From contig NC_056525.1 of NCBI RefSeq assembly GCF_019175285.1, forward strand, positions 127,659,329-127,723,328: 64,000 nt of DNA. Direction: 5' to 3'. The translations under genes and the position numbers were made by a program. Positions 45,601-52,850 of this stretch are shown here, piece after piece. Origin of the DNA: Sceloporus undulatus. Taxonomy: Eukaryota; Chordata; Lepidosauria; Squamata; Phrynosomatidae. Position 1 is the first letter of the stretch; each line of letters starts with the position of its first letter. The notes under the pieces were generated by a model. The model had not been told where the DNA came from, did no database searches, and saw only the letters and a list, made by a program, of their open reading frames with translations.

Positions 45601-48600
45601 ACTACACAAATGAAGGCTGGAGACTTTTCTAGTACAGTATAGGGTGCTGATTGTGCCAAACATCAACCAGAAATCCATGTATTCTGGACTTAATAAGAAT
45701 ACAGAAGATGGGTAATTCAAAACTATTTTCAGAATTGCTGAGCAGAAACAACAGTAGTAATTGTGTCTGAACTCTGGCAGGAAATACCATATGCCAGGAC
45801 AAAGAGTATTAGACCTTGCACATGAATTTAGTGATTGATGAGTCTCTGATTACTCATCAAGTACCCAAGGAAAATCAACTCAGTGAGATGTGTGCTGGAG
45901 AGCAGTGCTGAAGATACCATGGTCAGCGAAGAAGACAAATGAATGGTCGGAATTCTCTCTGTAAGCCAGGATGACTAAATTGAGACTGTAGTATTTTGGT
46001 CACATCATGAGAAAGCATGATCCATTAGAAAAGACAATGATGCTGGGAAAGGTATAGGGCAGTAGAAAGAGAGGAAGATCACACAAGAGATGGTTAGGTT
46101 CGATCAGGGAGGCCATGGCCCAAGCCTAGAGGATCTGAGTAAGGCAGTCAAGGACAGGGAATCTTGAGACAAAGTAGTCTCAAGGGCAGGTAACAACAAC
46201 AACAACAACAACACACTAGGAGTCAAGTTTTCTGAGCAAAGGAAGTGGTAACGGTTGGCATAAGGCCTTTAAAATTCTAGGCCTTACTTATCTTTTCTTC
46301 AGGACTATAGCATCTCTTTCTCCCCCCAATGTTTCCCCCCCCCCCAATGGATTTATTTTCTCTATGGGTGTCCATCCTCCCATTGCAAAAAGAAGAATAC
46401 ATACTGAAAAACATGGTGAGAAACAGAGCTGTATCATAAATAATGGAACTAAGAAAGAAGGCTGGGAGTGAAAAATCAGGGACTGTATCCTGAACTAAGT
46501 TTTAGGTCATTGAGATATCAATTAACCTTTTGTTTAAAAAAAGATTATCAGAAATTCCTCTTCTCCAGGTGACCATCCCAGTATCTACTTTTGTTTATGT
46601 GTGTGTGTTTTTATCACTACTCAACTCAAGTGACTCATTGTGGAACTACATCTGTACTACAGCTTTACTCAGCAGTATGTTCCCTGTGTCATCCAAATGT
46701 AGGTCCGCTCTTTCTCTTCTAACATCTTAGGCCTGTTACAGACTGCCAAAATAAAGCTGCTTGGGGTCTCTTTGGAGGTATGCTATTTAAATGATGCATG
46801 GGTCCTATGAATCCGGAAGCTGCACCAAAGCTGCCCTCCAGTGCTTAGGAATGGAGTGTGGCTTTGGCGCAACCTCCGGACTCTTAGGACCCATGCATCA
46901 TTTGAATAGCATACCTCCAAAGAGNNNNNNNNNNNNNNNNNNNNNNNNNNNNNNNNNNNNNNNNNNNNNNNNNNNNNNNNNNNNNNNNNNNNNNNNNNNN
47001 NNNNNNNNNNNNNNNNNNNNNNNNACAGACTGCCAAAATAAAGCTGCTTGGGGTCTCTTTGGAAGTATGCTATTTAAATGATGCATGTGTCCTAAGAATC
47101 CAGAAGCTGCACCAAAGCTGCCCTCCAGTGCTTAGGAATGGAGTGTGGCTTTGGCACGACCTCCAGACTCTTAGGACCCATGCATCATTTAAATAGCATA
47201 CCTCCAAAGAGACCCAAAGCAGCTTTATTTTGGCAGTCTGTAACAGGCCATTGTCTTCCTCCATAGTAGCTGCCAGCTCCCAGTCCTTTAACCTCAGAAA
47301 GGCTCCTCTCCCACAAGTGTAGGAAGATTTTCAGCACAGCTATAATAAAATACAGAGTTCATTCCCAAATGGTACCTGAAGAAATTCCACTACAAAATCT
47401 ATTTTATGGGGATGAGACAGACCTTTTAAAAATCAAAATTCATTTTTCCAAACTGAAAAGTCTGAAAAACACATTAATATAATTTAATAATATGAAATAG
47501 ATGGGTCACTGAAATAATGCTGACAAGTCAACCCACAGAAAGCTCTGCACAGGTTGATCCTCTCTTATTCAAAATGCTTGGGAGTTTTTCCTATTCTGGG
47601 GCATTTGCATGGAGATCATGAGGTCTCTTATAGAGGGGCCCCAAGTCTAAACATTAAATTCACTGATCTTTCATGAAGACTTCATAGACACAGCTTGAAG
47701 GCAATAGTTTAAAATAATTCTGTGCATGAGACAAAGTTTGTGTTCACTGAACCATTAGAAAGCAAAGGGCTCAGTCTCTCAGCCACCTGTGCGGATCATT
47801 TGGGATTTCTGAATCCAGCCCTTACTTACTGTATTTATATCATGCCTTTCTCCCAAGACAGGATTCAAAGCGGCCTCATTGAGTTAGTATTTGAGAACAG
47901 GAGCCTCCCAAGGCTTCATGGAAGCCCAGCTGTTTCCAGTTTGGTTAAGACACAAAAAGGCCCACATCAGGCCCACTCCCAGAGACAAGGCACACTTATC
48001 CCTCCCTCCACGTTCGCTGGGGTCAGGGGCACAGGGCCCCCATGAATGTGGGGGAATCACTGCAGCGGAGGAGAGGGAGGCTCGCAGAGGCCCCATCCAT
48101 CCATCCATCCAGGGGGAAGTGGCTGAAGGGCAGATCACAACCCCCCTTCTTCTGCCCATAAGGGCTGGTTGGAGTGTCCTCCTCCTCTGCTCCTTTGCCC
48201 AGCCGATGCCCATCACGCCCAGCATCTGAAGCGCTGCTGGGTGGCGGAGGAGAGCGGAGGGCTCAGCCCTGCAGAGGCGGCCCAGGGGAGCCTTGGGGGC
48301 GGCTGGCAGGAGAACAACAACAAGAGTCCTAACACAGGGATGTCCCTAGACTCCGCGGAGGGCCCCGTGCCCTGTCTGCCTCCGCGCCCTTCCTGACTTA
48401 TGCCCCCCATTCAGAGGGGCTTCGCCATGGCCCTCCTCTGAGGCTGAGAGACTGTGACTCCTTGCCCAAGGTCACGGCGGAGCCGGATTCGAACCCAGCT
48501 CCCTCCCTCCCTGGTGCCTCCTAAGCAAGAGAAGGGAGGGAGACTCGCTGACTGGCCTCCCTTACCTGCTGGCGCCAGTGACCAGGGCCACCTTCTGCAT
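24344..48600 (-). CDS. HSD17B7: HSD17B7 gene, complete coding region in nine exons (3-keto-steroid reductase / 17-beta-HSD type 7)
   Basis: The short-chain dehydrogenase of the post-squalene cholesterol pathway. In the known family it reduces the 3-keto group of C4-demethylated sterol intermediates with NADPH at the ER, and also reduces estrone. Joining the nine exons listed below gives 334 residues plus stop (human protein about 341), with every junction GT-AG and phases compatible throughout. Visible landmarks: TGASSGIG cofactor loop (residues 8-15), LACRN (about 33-37), LNAG motif (89-92), WTSS (168-171), and the catalytic YSSSK (Tyr193, Lys197). A hydrophobic stretch at about 229-255 fits membrane attachment. 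No internal stop or frame break is seen, so the gene looks functional. Introns are packed with transposons. The exon lengths fit the human protein segments as I recall them. Identification is strong; the transcript ends are inferred. Confidence 0.95.
24521..24700. repeat. foldback element, arms of about 82 bp, in the last HSD17B7 intron
   Basis: 24521-24603 is repeated inversely at 24620-24700 (shared core aaaatgggaggaatttatca and aatggtggctgggaaattg), with a loop of under 20 bases. It ends 76 bases before the exon 9 acceptor. Confidence 0.88.
25225..25455. mobile_element. Tigger/MER2-like MITE
   Basis: Ends cagttggcccttgttattca and ...gataaggagggctgactg. Left flank TA, right flank CA (probably mutated TA). 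The core aaaatccatggatgctcaag marks the family. Confidence 0.85.
25974..26072 (-). CDS. HSD17B7: HSD17B7 coding exon 8
   Basis: The acceptor ...AATCTAG is followed by [20 protein letters not shown] and [13 protein letters not shown], then the donor AAG|GTAAAT. It is 99 nt and in phase 0. It matches human VWLFHQKPESLNPLIKY...FGRNYIMTQK. Two cysteines replace less polar residues of the human sequence, a possible lineage change. Confidence 0.93.
26351..26830. mobile_element. probable hAT fragment containing a palindromic tandem array
   Basis: Begins ctgtggcggtgaatctatgg with 'cacgtgtgcc', like the hAT ends reading 'tggcgaacctatggcacg'. The inside (26440-26720) is an array of hairpin units. No right end was found. 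Confidence 0.55.
26845..26975. mobile_element. short dispersed SINE-like repeat
   Basis: 'gtttacaatctgtaagccaatt...caagctgggtactcatttta...ggatggaaggctgagtcaac' recurs at 51215-51345 and 62745-62870. Class not assigned. Confidence 0.6.
27076..27630 (+). mobile_element. CR1 LINE 3' end, well preserved
   Basis: The ORF2 C-terminus reads [40 protein letters not shown] and [15 protein letters not shown] with its stop, then the 3' UTR to ctctatgattctat. Among the cleanest CR1 ends in the window. Confidence 0.95.
27631..27673. repeat. (AAT)n microsatellite at a CR1 end
   Basis: About 14 AAT units directly after the CR1 tail. Confidence 0.97.
27690..28095. repeat. degenerate tandem array, unit about 65-70 bp
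   Basis: Units share 'cttctcaggagaaagc-gag-gacagaggagccttgtggggcaagtgtttgctcctcc'. It lies in HSD17B7 intron 7. Confidence 0.65.
28279..28322. repeat. (AAT)n microsatellite
   Basis: About 14 units with one AGT interruption. Confidence 0.95.
28806..28862 (-). CDS. HSD17B7: HSD17B7 coding exon 7
   Basis: The acceptor ...CCCACTAG is followed by 19 codons, [19 protein letters not shown], then the donor CAG|GTAAG. The human counterpart is LRFFANAFTLTPYNGTEAL. It continues the hydrophobic region and ends in the conserved TPYNG. At 57 nt and phase 0 it is the second smallest coding exon of the gene. Confidence 0.93.
29358..29462 (-). CDS. HSD17B7: HSD17B7 coding exon 6
   Basis: The acceptor ...CTGAATAG is followed by [19 protein letters not shown], then [16 protein letters not shown], and the donor TTG|GTGAGT. 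It is 105 nt and in phase 0. The VVCPG segment is the usual SDR Pro-Gly after the catalytic helix, and the hydrophobic tail starts the membrane-associated part. It was found by searching the intron for the missing protein segment; human reads GLYSNVACPGTALTNLTYG here. Confidence 0.93.
30447..30505 (+). mobile_element. CR1 LINE short fragment
   Basis: aaacattaggaagaactttc tgacagtaagagcagttcga matches the ORF2 C-terminal region. Confidence 0.7.
30510..31275. other. no feature recognised in this part of HSD17B7 intron 5
   Basis: AT-rich anonymous intron sequence. Confidence 0.5.
31280..31630. mobile_element. GC-rich hairpin TIR element with 3-bp duplication TTG
   Basis: Ends ggcgggttacagactgcc and (inverse) ggtgtgttacagactgcc, flanked by TTG at 31277-31279 and 31631-31633. 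The interior is a chain of palindromes: gacgtcc/ggacgtc, ggggcatct/agatgcccc, ggagcgcga/tcgcgctcc-like, and gtccaggag/ctcctggac. No coding capacity. Confidence 0.78.
31947..32156. mobile_element. TIR MITE ('ctgcagaaataat' family), full length
   Basis: The left end ggtccaaaacacactgcaga and the right end tctgcagtgtgttttggacc are perfect inverse matches. Lies about 110 bases from HSD17B7 exon 5. Confidence 0.85.
32271..32465 (-). CDS. HSD17B7: HSD17B7 coding exon 5 (catalytic exon)
   Basis: The acceptor ...ATTTGCAG is followed by [19 protein letters not shown], then [20 protein letters not shown] and [19 protein letters not shown]. It holds the WTSS segment and the YxxxK pair (Tyr193, Lys197) of the SDR catalytic centre. 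The donor is CGG|GTGAGA. The exon is 195 nt, 65 codons, the same length as the matching human segment. Confidence 0.96.
33634..33862 (+). mobile_element. MER8-like Tigger element, left part
   Basis: Contains agaagtgttttggatttcag, ggaatatttgcatatgcata and ttttgtgcatgaaatt. Stops at 'ccatcagaaa', where the L1 begins; it resumes at about 37500. Complete relatives: 43923-44232 and 47550-47815. Confidence 0.8.
34094..34347. mobile_element. Tc1/mariner (Tigger-type) MITE with TA duplication, inside the L1
   Basis: Ends cagtggtacctcgggatacg and ...cgtaacccgaggcaccactg, TA on both sides. The interior repeats 'cgggttacgaa' several times. A second copy lies at 60022-60275. Confidence 0.9.
35952..36284. 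mobile_element. Tigger-type MITE with TA duplication, inside the L1
   Basis: Ends ctgttgtccctccatattcg and ...aaatatggagggatgactg, flanked by TA. The interior 'ctagggttaggggaacaaga' is also seen at 47996-48065 in GC-richer form. Confidence 0.82.
37500..37591 (+). mobile_element. MER8-like Tigger element, right part
   Basis: 'gtgtcactgtctcagccatt' and '...gggagactcaacctg', then TA. Completes the element begun at 33634, 34 bases from HSD17B7 exon 4. Confidence 0.8.
37625..37739 (-). CDS. HSD17B7: HSD17B7 coding exon 4
   Basis: The acceptor ...TTCTCAG is followed by residues 111-149, beginning [18 protein letters not shown] and ending [16 protein letters not shown], with the donor CTG|GTACGT. 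The FETNLFGHF block is the conserved SDR helix that lines the active site. The exon restores phase 0. It is too short to stand out as an open frame and was found from the conserved protein order. Confidence 0.93.
37990..38005. repeat. G-rich run
   Basis: ggggtggggggggggga, a short poly-G stretch. Confidence 0.8.
38149..38262. mobile_element. TIR MITE ('ccctccagatgctg' family)
   Basis: Left end cagccctccagatgctgctg, right end inverse (atcatctctggaggactgca), with the common 'ggactgcagctcc' interior. A partial copy lies at 28618-28700. Confidence 0.65.
38875..39025 (+). mobile_element. 5S-rRNA-derived SINE, diverged
   Basis: 'ggctggtcagtatttggataggagagcacttgggaaccc' matches the 5S rRNA 3' half. 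It is followed by a body ending gcaggatacaagtataaata. Confidence 0.65.
39030..43055. other. HSD17B7 intron 3, mostly featureless
   Basis: About 4 kb of AT-rich sequence without a recognisable gene or clear transposon. Small inverted repeats occur near 41660-41840 only. Confidence 0.5.
43060..43152 (-). CDS. HSD17B7: HSD17B7 coding exon 3
   Basis: The acceptor ...GTGTAG is followed by an exon reading (R)[17 protein letters not shown]...GIFS and the donor CCAG|GTATTA. It carries the LNAG motif at residues 89-92, whose Asn is structurally and catalytically important in SDRs. The tail [10 protein letters not shown] corresponds to ALFFGLFSR in the human protein. At 93 nt it keeps phase 2. Confidence 0.94.
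43389..43419. repeat. perfect 12-bp stem hairpin
   Basis: caggatcaagtg and cacttgatcctg are separated by six bases; 237 bases from exon 3 in intron 2. Confidence 0.8.
43923..44232 (+). mobile_element. MER8-like Tigger element, full length, TA duplication
   Basis: Begins caggttgtgtctcccttatt, contains agaagtgttttggacttcag and gaaccatcagaaggcaaagg, and ends ...gataagggacatgcaatg. TA on both sides. It is the reference for the split copy at 33634/37591. Confidence 0.88.
44308..44511 (-). CDS. HSD17B7: HSD17B7 coding exon 2
   Basis: Starts after the acceptor ...TTGCAG, completing the split serine and then [19 protein letters not shown]. It covers residues 13-79, including LACRN (cofactor selectivity region) and [12 protein letters not shown], the SDR D-V motif that contacts the adenine ring. 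It ends in the donor ATGAG|GTAGGT, leaving two bases of an arginine codon. The length of 204 nt leaves phase 2 at both ends, matching exons 1 and 3. Confidence 0.95.
44867..45439. mobile_element. Tigger/MER2-like MITE split by a GC-rich hairpin element
   Basis: Left part cagtaggcccttggaatcca...cttatataaaatgaca to 44992; right part from about 45359, 'gtattgctttttgaattttt...ggatacagaagactg'. The pieces join into one copy of the family at 25225-25455 once the insert is removed. Confidence 0.82.
44993..45358. mobile_element. GC-rich hairpin TIR element inside a Tigger MITE
   Basis: Ends ggtccgttacagaccgcc and (inverse) ggcacgttacagaccacc. The interior has long palindromes, such as attgactacgtattagggtt with its inverse around 45300 and cggccgtgtggaacggccg. 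Confidence 0.82.
45840..46213 (+). mobile_element. RTE-BovB LINE 3' end
   Basis: 'ttttggtcacatcatgagaaagcatgatccattagaaaagacaatgatgctgggaaaggtatagggcagtagaaagag' is the BovB ORF2 C-terminus ([17 protein letters not shown]). It ends in (AAC)n at 46192-46213. Confidence 0.85.
46730..47249. mobile_element. two foldback TIR elements head to tail across an assembly gap
   Basis: Ends ggcctgttacagactgcc at 46730 and its exact inverse at 47249. Each copy is itself a hairpin: ctctttggaggtatgctatt...gatgcatgggtcct pairs with aggacccatgcatcattt...atacctccaaagag around a loop of about 70 bases. The family end motif is shared with 31280-31630. Confidence 0.8.
46925..47024. other. assembly gap, 100 N
   Basis: Exactly 100 N, the usual size for a gap of unknown length, placed between two copies of the same foldback element. 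Confidence 0.99.
47550..47815 (+). mobile_element. MER8-like Tigger element, right end lost
   Basis: caggttgatcctctcttatt, 'cccaagtctaaacattaaattcac' and 'ctgaaccattagaaagcaaag' match 43923-44232. Confidence 0.82.
47828..47885. mobile_element. L2-like tail fragment
   Basis: 'tgtatttatatcatgcctttctcccaagacaggattcaaagcggcctca' is the inverse of the common 'aagccgcc...gggatataaata' LINE/SINE tail. Confidence 0.5.
47994..48065. mobile_element. Tigger-type MITE fragment
   Basis: 'ttatccctccctccacgttcgctggggtcaggggcacagggcccccatgaatgtgggg' matches the left end of 35952-36284. Confidence 0.6.
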
Positions 48601-49080
48601 GACGGCGCTGCCTCAGACACCAGCCAAGACTGACTGGAGGAGGACGCTGAGGAAGAAGCCGGCGGTAGAAACTCAAGGCAGCCCCGCCCCCAAGCTAAGC
48701 CCCGCCCCCTCCCGGCGCCTCAGCCGCTCCCTCGGCCTTGCCCCTCGCGGGCCACGCCCCCTGCCCTCCTCGCCCAACCAGAGCGTTCCCTCGTGGCCTC
48801 AGAAGTGGCGTGAGGGTTGCCCCACAGGAGACGGCGCCGCCCTCCTCTCTCCTGAGTGGCTGCGGCCGCGGGCGGGGGGCGGGGTCGGCGCCGCTGGTTG
48901 GCTGGGAGCTGCGTCAGTCACGGCCCGTCCGGTTGCCACAGCAGGCTGCGGCTGCGGGGGCTTGGCGGGTCAGTCAAGATTCGTCGTCCCTGCGGCCGGG
49001 TGCTCACTGAGGGCCCAACCCAGAGGACTCTGGCCGGGGAGTTCTGGGTCTGCCCAGCCCAGCTGCAGTGGAGCCCTCTT
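48560..49080. promoter_or_regulatory. CpG-rich promoter region of HSD17B7
   Basis: The stretch is dense in CG pairs and contains GC-box-like runs (ggcggggggcggggtcgg at about 48868-48890). It begins exactly at the first coding exon of HSD17B7 and falls off sharply towards 49.1 kb. The surrounding 10 kb on each side is AT-rich repeat DNA. This fits a housekeeping CpG-island promoter. Whether it also fires rightwards cannot be told; no plus-strand exon was recognised to its right. Confidence 0.75.
48566..48600 (-). CDS. HSD17B7: HSD17B7 coding exon 1
   Basis: The ATG is the complement of cat at 48598-48600. The exon reads [11 protein letters not shown] plus two bases of the next serine codon and ends at the donor CAG|GTAAG. 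This is the first beta strand and the start of the TGxxxGxG nucleotide-binding loop. The start is chosen because it gives the usual SDR N-terminus with no extra leader and sits at the edge of a CpG-rich region. Confidence 0.93.
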
Positions 49081-49126
49081 TTAGAATCCCACAGATGAGG
49101 AAAGGGGACTAAGGGACCCACTCCAG

Positions 49127-49208
49127 CCTCATAGAGCCATAGAGTTGGGCCATCCAGTCCAACCCCATTCTGCCATGCAGGAACTCTCAGTCAAAGCATC
49201 CCCGACAG
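49127..49208 (-). mobile_element. CR1 LINE 3' tip
   Basis: Complement of the CR1 tail: agccatagagttgggccatc...ctgccatgcaggaactctca. Confidence 0.85.
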
Positions 49209-49754
49209 AGGAAGCCCACTCAGGGAGGGACACTGGGGAAAAGTCACACACTCTCAGCCCAAGAGGAAGGCAGTGGGCAGCCAGTGCTGCCTGTGTGTGT
49301 GTGGGGGGGGGACTGGCACTATTGGTTTACAACTGCCTTCCTCTGGGGCTGAGAGTGTGTGACTTTTACCCAGTGTGGACAGCACCCATCCACCCCAGAA
49401 GGAGGAGGAGGAGGGTGGCACCCACTCTGACCCTCCTCCCACTGCGCCTCTCCCAGGAGCCTTTTGGAGATTTTGCAGCTCAGATCCGGGTTGACTGCGG
49501 GTCCAACAATGCGGATTCATGTTGTAACATGAATGTGTTATCAGACAAGATTCCTTCCTATGGGGGCTCCTTCCGTGGGGCTTCTGCAGTGATTCCCCCT
49601 CATTTTGGTGAAATCGGGAAAAAGTGAATTCACAGAATTCGCTTTCCAGCTCACTTCAATTTCACTTTGAATTGGTCTGGTGTGGAGGACCACCTTGGCC
49701 CCCTGCGTCCTGCTCCTCCATCCCCCTCCTCCTCCTCCATGCCATCTTGTCCTC

Positions 49755-50032
49755 TCTGCCACCTATCCCATCATCCCCTGCCTTCTCCTGCATCCGAACC
49801 CCACTGACCCCCCTGCCACCTATCCCATCATCCCCTGGCTGCTCCTTCAGTCCAGTCCCGGCCCCAGTGACCCCCTGCCACCTATCCCATCATCCCCTGC
49901 CTTCTCCTGCATCTGATCCCTGGCCCCAGTGACCCCCTGCCACCTATCCCCTGCCTTCTTCTGCATCTGATCCCTGGCCCCAGTGACCCCCTGCAACCTA
50001 TCCCATCATCCCCTTGCTGTTCCTTCACCCCG
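49755..50032. repeat. minisatellite, unit about 55-65 bp, five copies
   Basis: Units share 'cccctgccacctatcccatcatcccctgccttctcctgcatctgatccctggccccagtga'. Copy lengths differ by internal deletions. Confidence 0.9.
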
Positions 50033-50439
50033 ATGAAGGATGACAGCTAAGGAAGGTGCAGAGAAGGACAGCGTCCAGACCCCCACTGAGCATGCACAAG
50101 GGTCCCAGTTCGAATCGTTGAATCCTCATTGCACTCACTCCGCTTTGCATGAATCTGCATCATGTGACTTGCCTTGGATTCGATTCCCCCTCAATTCGGA
50201 AGGGCAACAGAAGGGCAACCAGGTGTGATAAAACATTCACGTTATGACGTGAATTCGCATAGCTGAACCAGGAGTCACCCCGGATCTGAGCTGCAAAAAG
50301 CCCCGTGTGATAAACCTCTTCCCCACAGCAAAAAAGGAAAGGCCCAAGTGCCCCTCTGCTGGCTTTGATGGGGCAAGGAGACCTTTGCTGAGAAGGCTGA
50401 ATGCACCCTTTTGTGCTGCAGTGCACCCCTGGGAATGGG

Positions 50440-51165
50440 ACGGGGGTGGGGGCACCACTGGGTAAACCCCTTGACCTCGAAACTGTAGTACAGGCACTGG
50501 TAACCTCAAGGCTTGGTTTTTGCAACACACACTACATGGGGCTACCCTTGTGCTTAGTCTGGAAACTGCAACCGGTACAGAATATGGCAGCCAGGCTGAT
50601 TACTGGAACATCTAGGAGTGATCACATAACACCAATATTAAAGTCACTCCACTGGCTACCTATTAGTTTCTGGGCACAGTACAAGGTGTTGGTTATCACC
50701 TTTAAAGCCCTACATGGCTTGGGCCCAACTTATCTAAGGGATCGGCTATTTCCATACAATCCGCCCCATGCTCTCAGGTCCTCTGGGAGGAACTTACTGC
50801 AGCCTATAAAGACCAGATTGACTGCGACCTCCCAGAGGGCTTTTCTGCAAACGCTCCCAATTTATGGAATGGCCTGCCGGACAAGATCTGTCAAATCACC
50901 AATCTAGAGAGCTTCAAGAAAGCTGTTAAGACTGATCTCTTCCAGCAGGCCTTCCCAGAATAAACTACTCGGCCATGTAACGACCTCCCACATATATGTG
51001 ATGACGCTGCCCACCATTATTGTTTTAACTGTTTTATGTAATTTTAACCTTAAACTGCTTAATTCTTTTATAAGGGGGGTATTTTGTATATATTGTTGTA
51101 TTTTATTTTAATATTGTAAGCCGTTTTGATTGTCTTATCAAAAAACGGTGTAGAAATAAAAGTGT
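50440..51165 (+). mobile_element. L2-type LINE, 3' end of ORF2 and tail
   Basis: The frame reads LVTSRLGFCNTHYMGLPLCL, KLQPVQNMAARLITGTSRSD and HITPILKSLHWLPISFWAQY, continuing to KALHGLGPTYLRDRLFPY. This is the hallmark C-terminal region of L2/CR1-clade ORF2. After a frame break it continues as SFKKAVKTDLFQQAF and a stop, then a U-rich 3' UTR ending gtaagccgttttgattgtct and aacggtgtagaaataaaagt. Confidence 0.85.
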
Positions 51166-51214
51166 TAATATTTATTTTTGCCAAAGTTGACTGAAAGGAC
51201 ATAACAAATAAGCT

Positions 51215-51345
51215 TCATTTATATACCGTTTCATACCGCCTAAGCAGTGTCTAAGCGATTTACAACTGTAAGCTAATTTGCCCCAGCAGTCTGGGTACAC
51301 ATTTTAGTGACCTCAGAAGGATGCAAGCAAAACCGTGACCCATTA
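51215..51345. mobile_element. short dispersed SINE-like repeat
   Basis: Same unit as 26845-26975: 'gatttacaactgtaagctaatttgccccagcagtctgggtacacattttagtgacctcagaaggatg'. Confidence 0.55.
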
Positions 51346-51459
51346 GATTCAGCGGGCATTGCATCTAGGGTGTGTGGGTGTAACACTGCTGCCTTTAAAA
51401 AGAATTAGACAAAATTTGTTAGGTCAATTAGATAGAGAATTAGACATTGACACATCTCT

Positions 51460-51545
51460 GAAGATGCCAGCCACAGATGCTGGTGAAATGTCAGGAATAA
51501 ACTCTTCTAGAACACAGCCACATAGCCAGAAAAACCCACAGAAAA
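51460..51545 (+). repeat. dispersed repeat fragment
   Basis: 'tgaagatgccagccacagatgctggtgaaatgtcaggaataaactcttctagaacacagccacatagccag' is a sequence I recognise as common in reptile genomes. I cannot name the element. Confidence 0.4.
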
Positions 51546-51619
51546 ACTATAGACACAAAATAGCTAAACATTGCTTCCAGGTTCAGAAACGCTGTCACCT
51601 TTTGCAAGGGTGAATGTGG

Positions 51620-52365
51620 GGGAAGGAGGCAGCTAACATCACAATTTCCCTGAGATAATGAAGGCCACAACTCAAAATGGAGGACTGGCATAGGTGGCCC
51701 TTGGGGTTATACATCACACAGTTCATTTTAAGCGCCTTCTGATTAAATCAGGGGCAGTTGCATATTTGTAATCACACCACAAAGAATCTAGCCTCTGTTA
51801 ATCAGAATTATTCAGAGTTTTAAGCTTGTGCCTCATGAATATTAGTATCATTTTTTTTCTTGGCCTTGCTGGTGCTAGAGAAATATTTTGGCTTTTATGT
51901 CAGATTGTTATTCTGAGCAAACTGGATGAAAACAGGGCATACTTCCACAGTTAAGAACAGGAGCAAGGGGCAGCTGTTTTCAGCAGTGACAGCTATTGAT
52001 AGAAGGATCACCACTTTTGCCCCATTAGAAAACTAATTAAAAGCATCTTCTCTTCTGTCTGCCTTCTCGTCTGCTGTTTTTATATGCAGAGGAAAAACCG
52101 TCTTTTAAATGTTGACCCCTTACTGTTTTAGACTAGATCCCTATACACAGTAAGGTCAGGAGTAAGTTCTGTTGAATTCACTAGGATTTCTTCTGAGTAG
52201 AAGTGCATAGAACTGTGCGGTTAAGATCTTTGTATGAATTTTTTGAGGGGAGGGAAACTTTGAGAAAAATGAAGAAAATATGACCCTTTACAGATTTAGG
52301 AAAATAAAAACAATTATGTGTAATTTTATTTGACACAAAATTATCATGTTTGGCACACAGAACCA
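51620..52365. other. no gene or clear repeat recognised
   Basis: Anonymous AT-rich sequence. Confidence 0.5.
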
Positions 52366-52367
52366 TA

Positions 52368-52850
52368 GACTCTTCAAGAGTTGGTATTGACCCCCAAGGG
52401 CCATCTTGTCTGCTCCCTGTTATGAAGGAATACATCGCTTAAAGCACTAGTGAAAGATACTCACCCAACCTTTGTTTGAAGACTTCTAAGTAAGGAGGGT
52501 CCACCACTCAGAGTGGATACTTTACCTAACTAATATGGAGGACATCTGACACTACAACTCAGTGGCTCTCTGTCTGGGGGAAGTGCTCAGTGGCAAGCAG
52601 GGTTTGGGGAGTATCATGAGTTGTAAATTCCTGGGAATGTAGAATGATACAATCTTAAGAGTTGGAAGGCACTACAAGGGCCATCTAAACCAGCCCTCTG
52701 CCACGTGGGAATACATAACTAAAGTACCCCTGACAGATGCCTATCCAACCTTTGTTCAAAGGCCTCCAAAGGAGAGTCCAGTGGCCTGCAAGGCAATCTG
52801 TTCCATTCCCCTTACCTTCAGATCTTTAAGGGCAAAATTTACCAACACCA
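52368..52850 (-). mobile_element. two old CR1 3' ends in tandem
   Basis: Complements of the tail at 52368-52510 (agactcttcaagagttggta...ccaagggccatcttg) and 52640-52830 (atacaatcttaagagttgga...aagggccatctaaacc). Both are strongly diverged. Confidence 0.7.

Noticed and set aside
50401-50907. 168-codon frame as a host gene
   Set aside because: It is the C-terminal part of an L2-type LINE ORF2, followed by the LINE tail.
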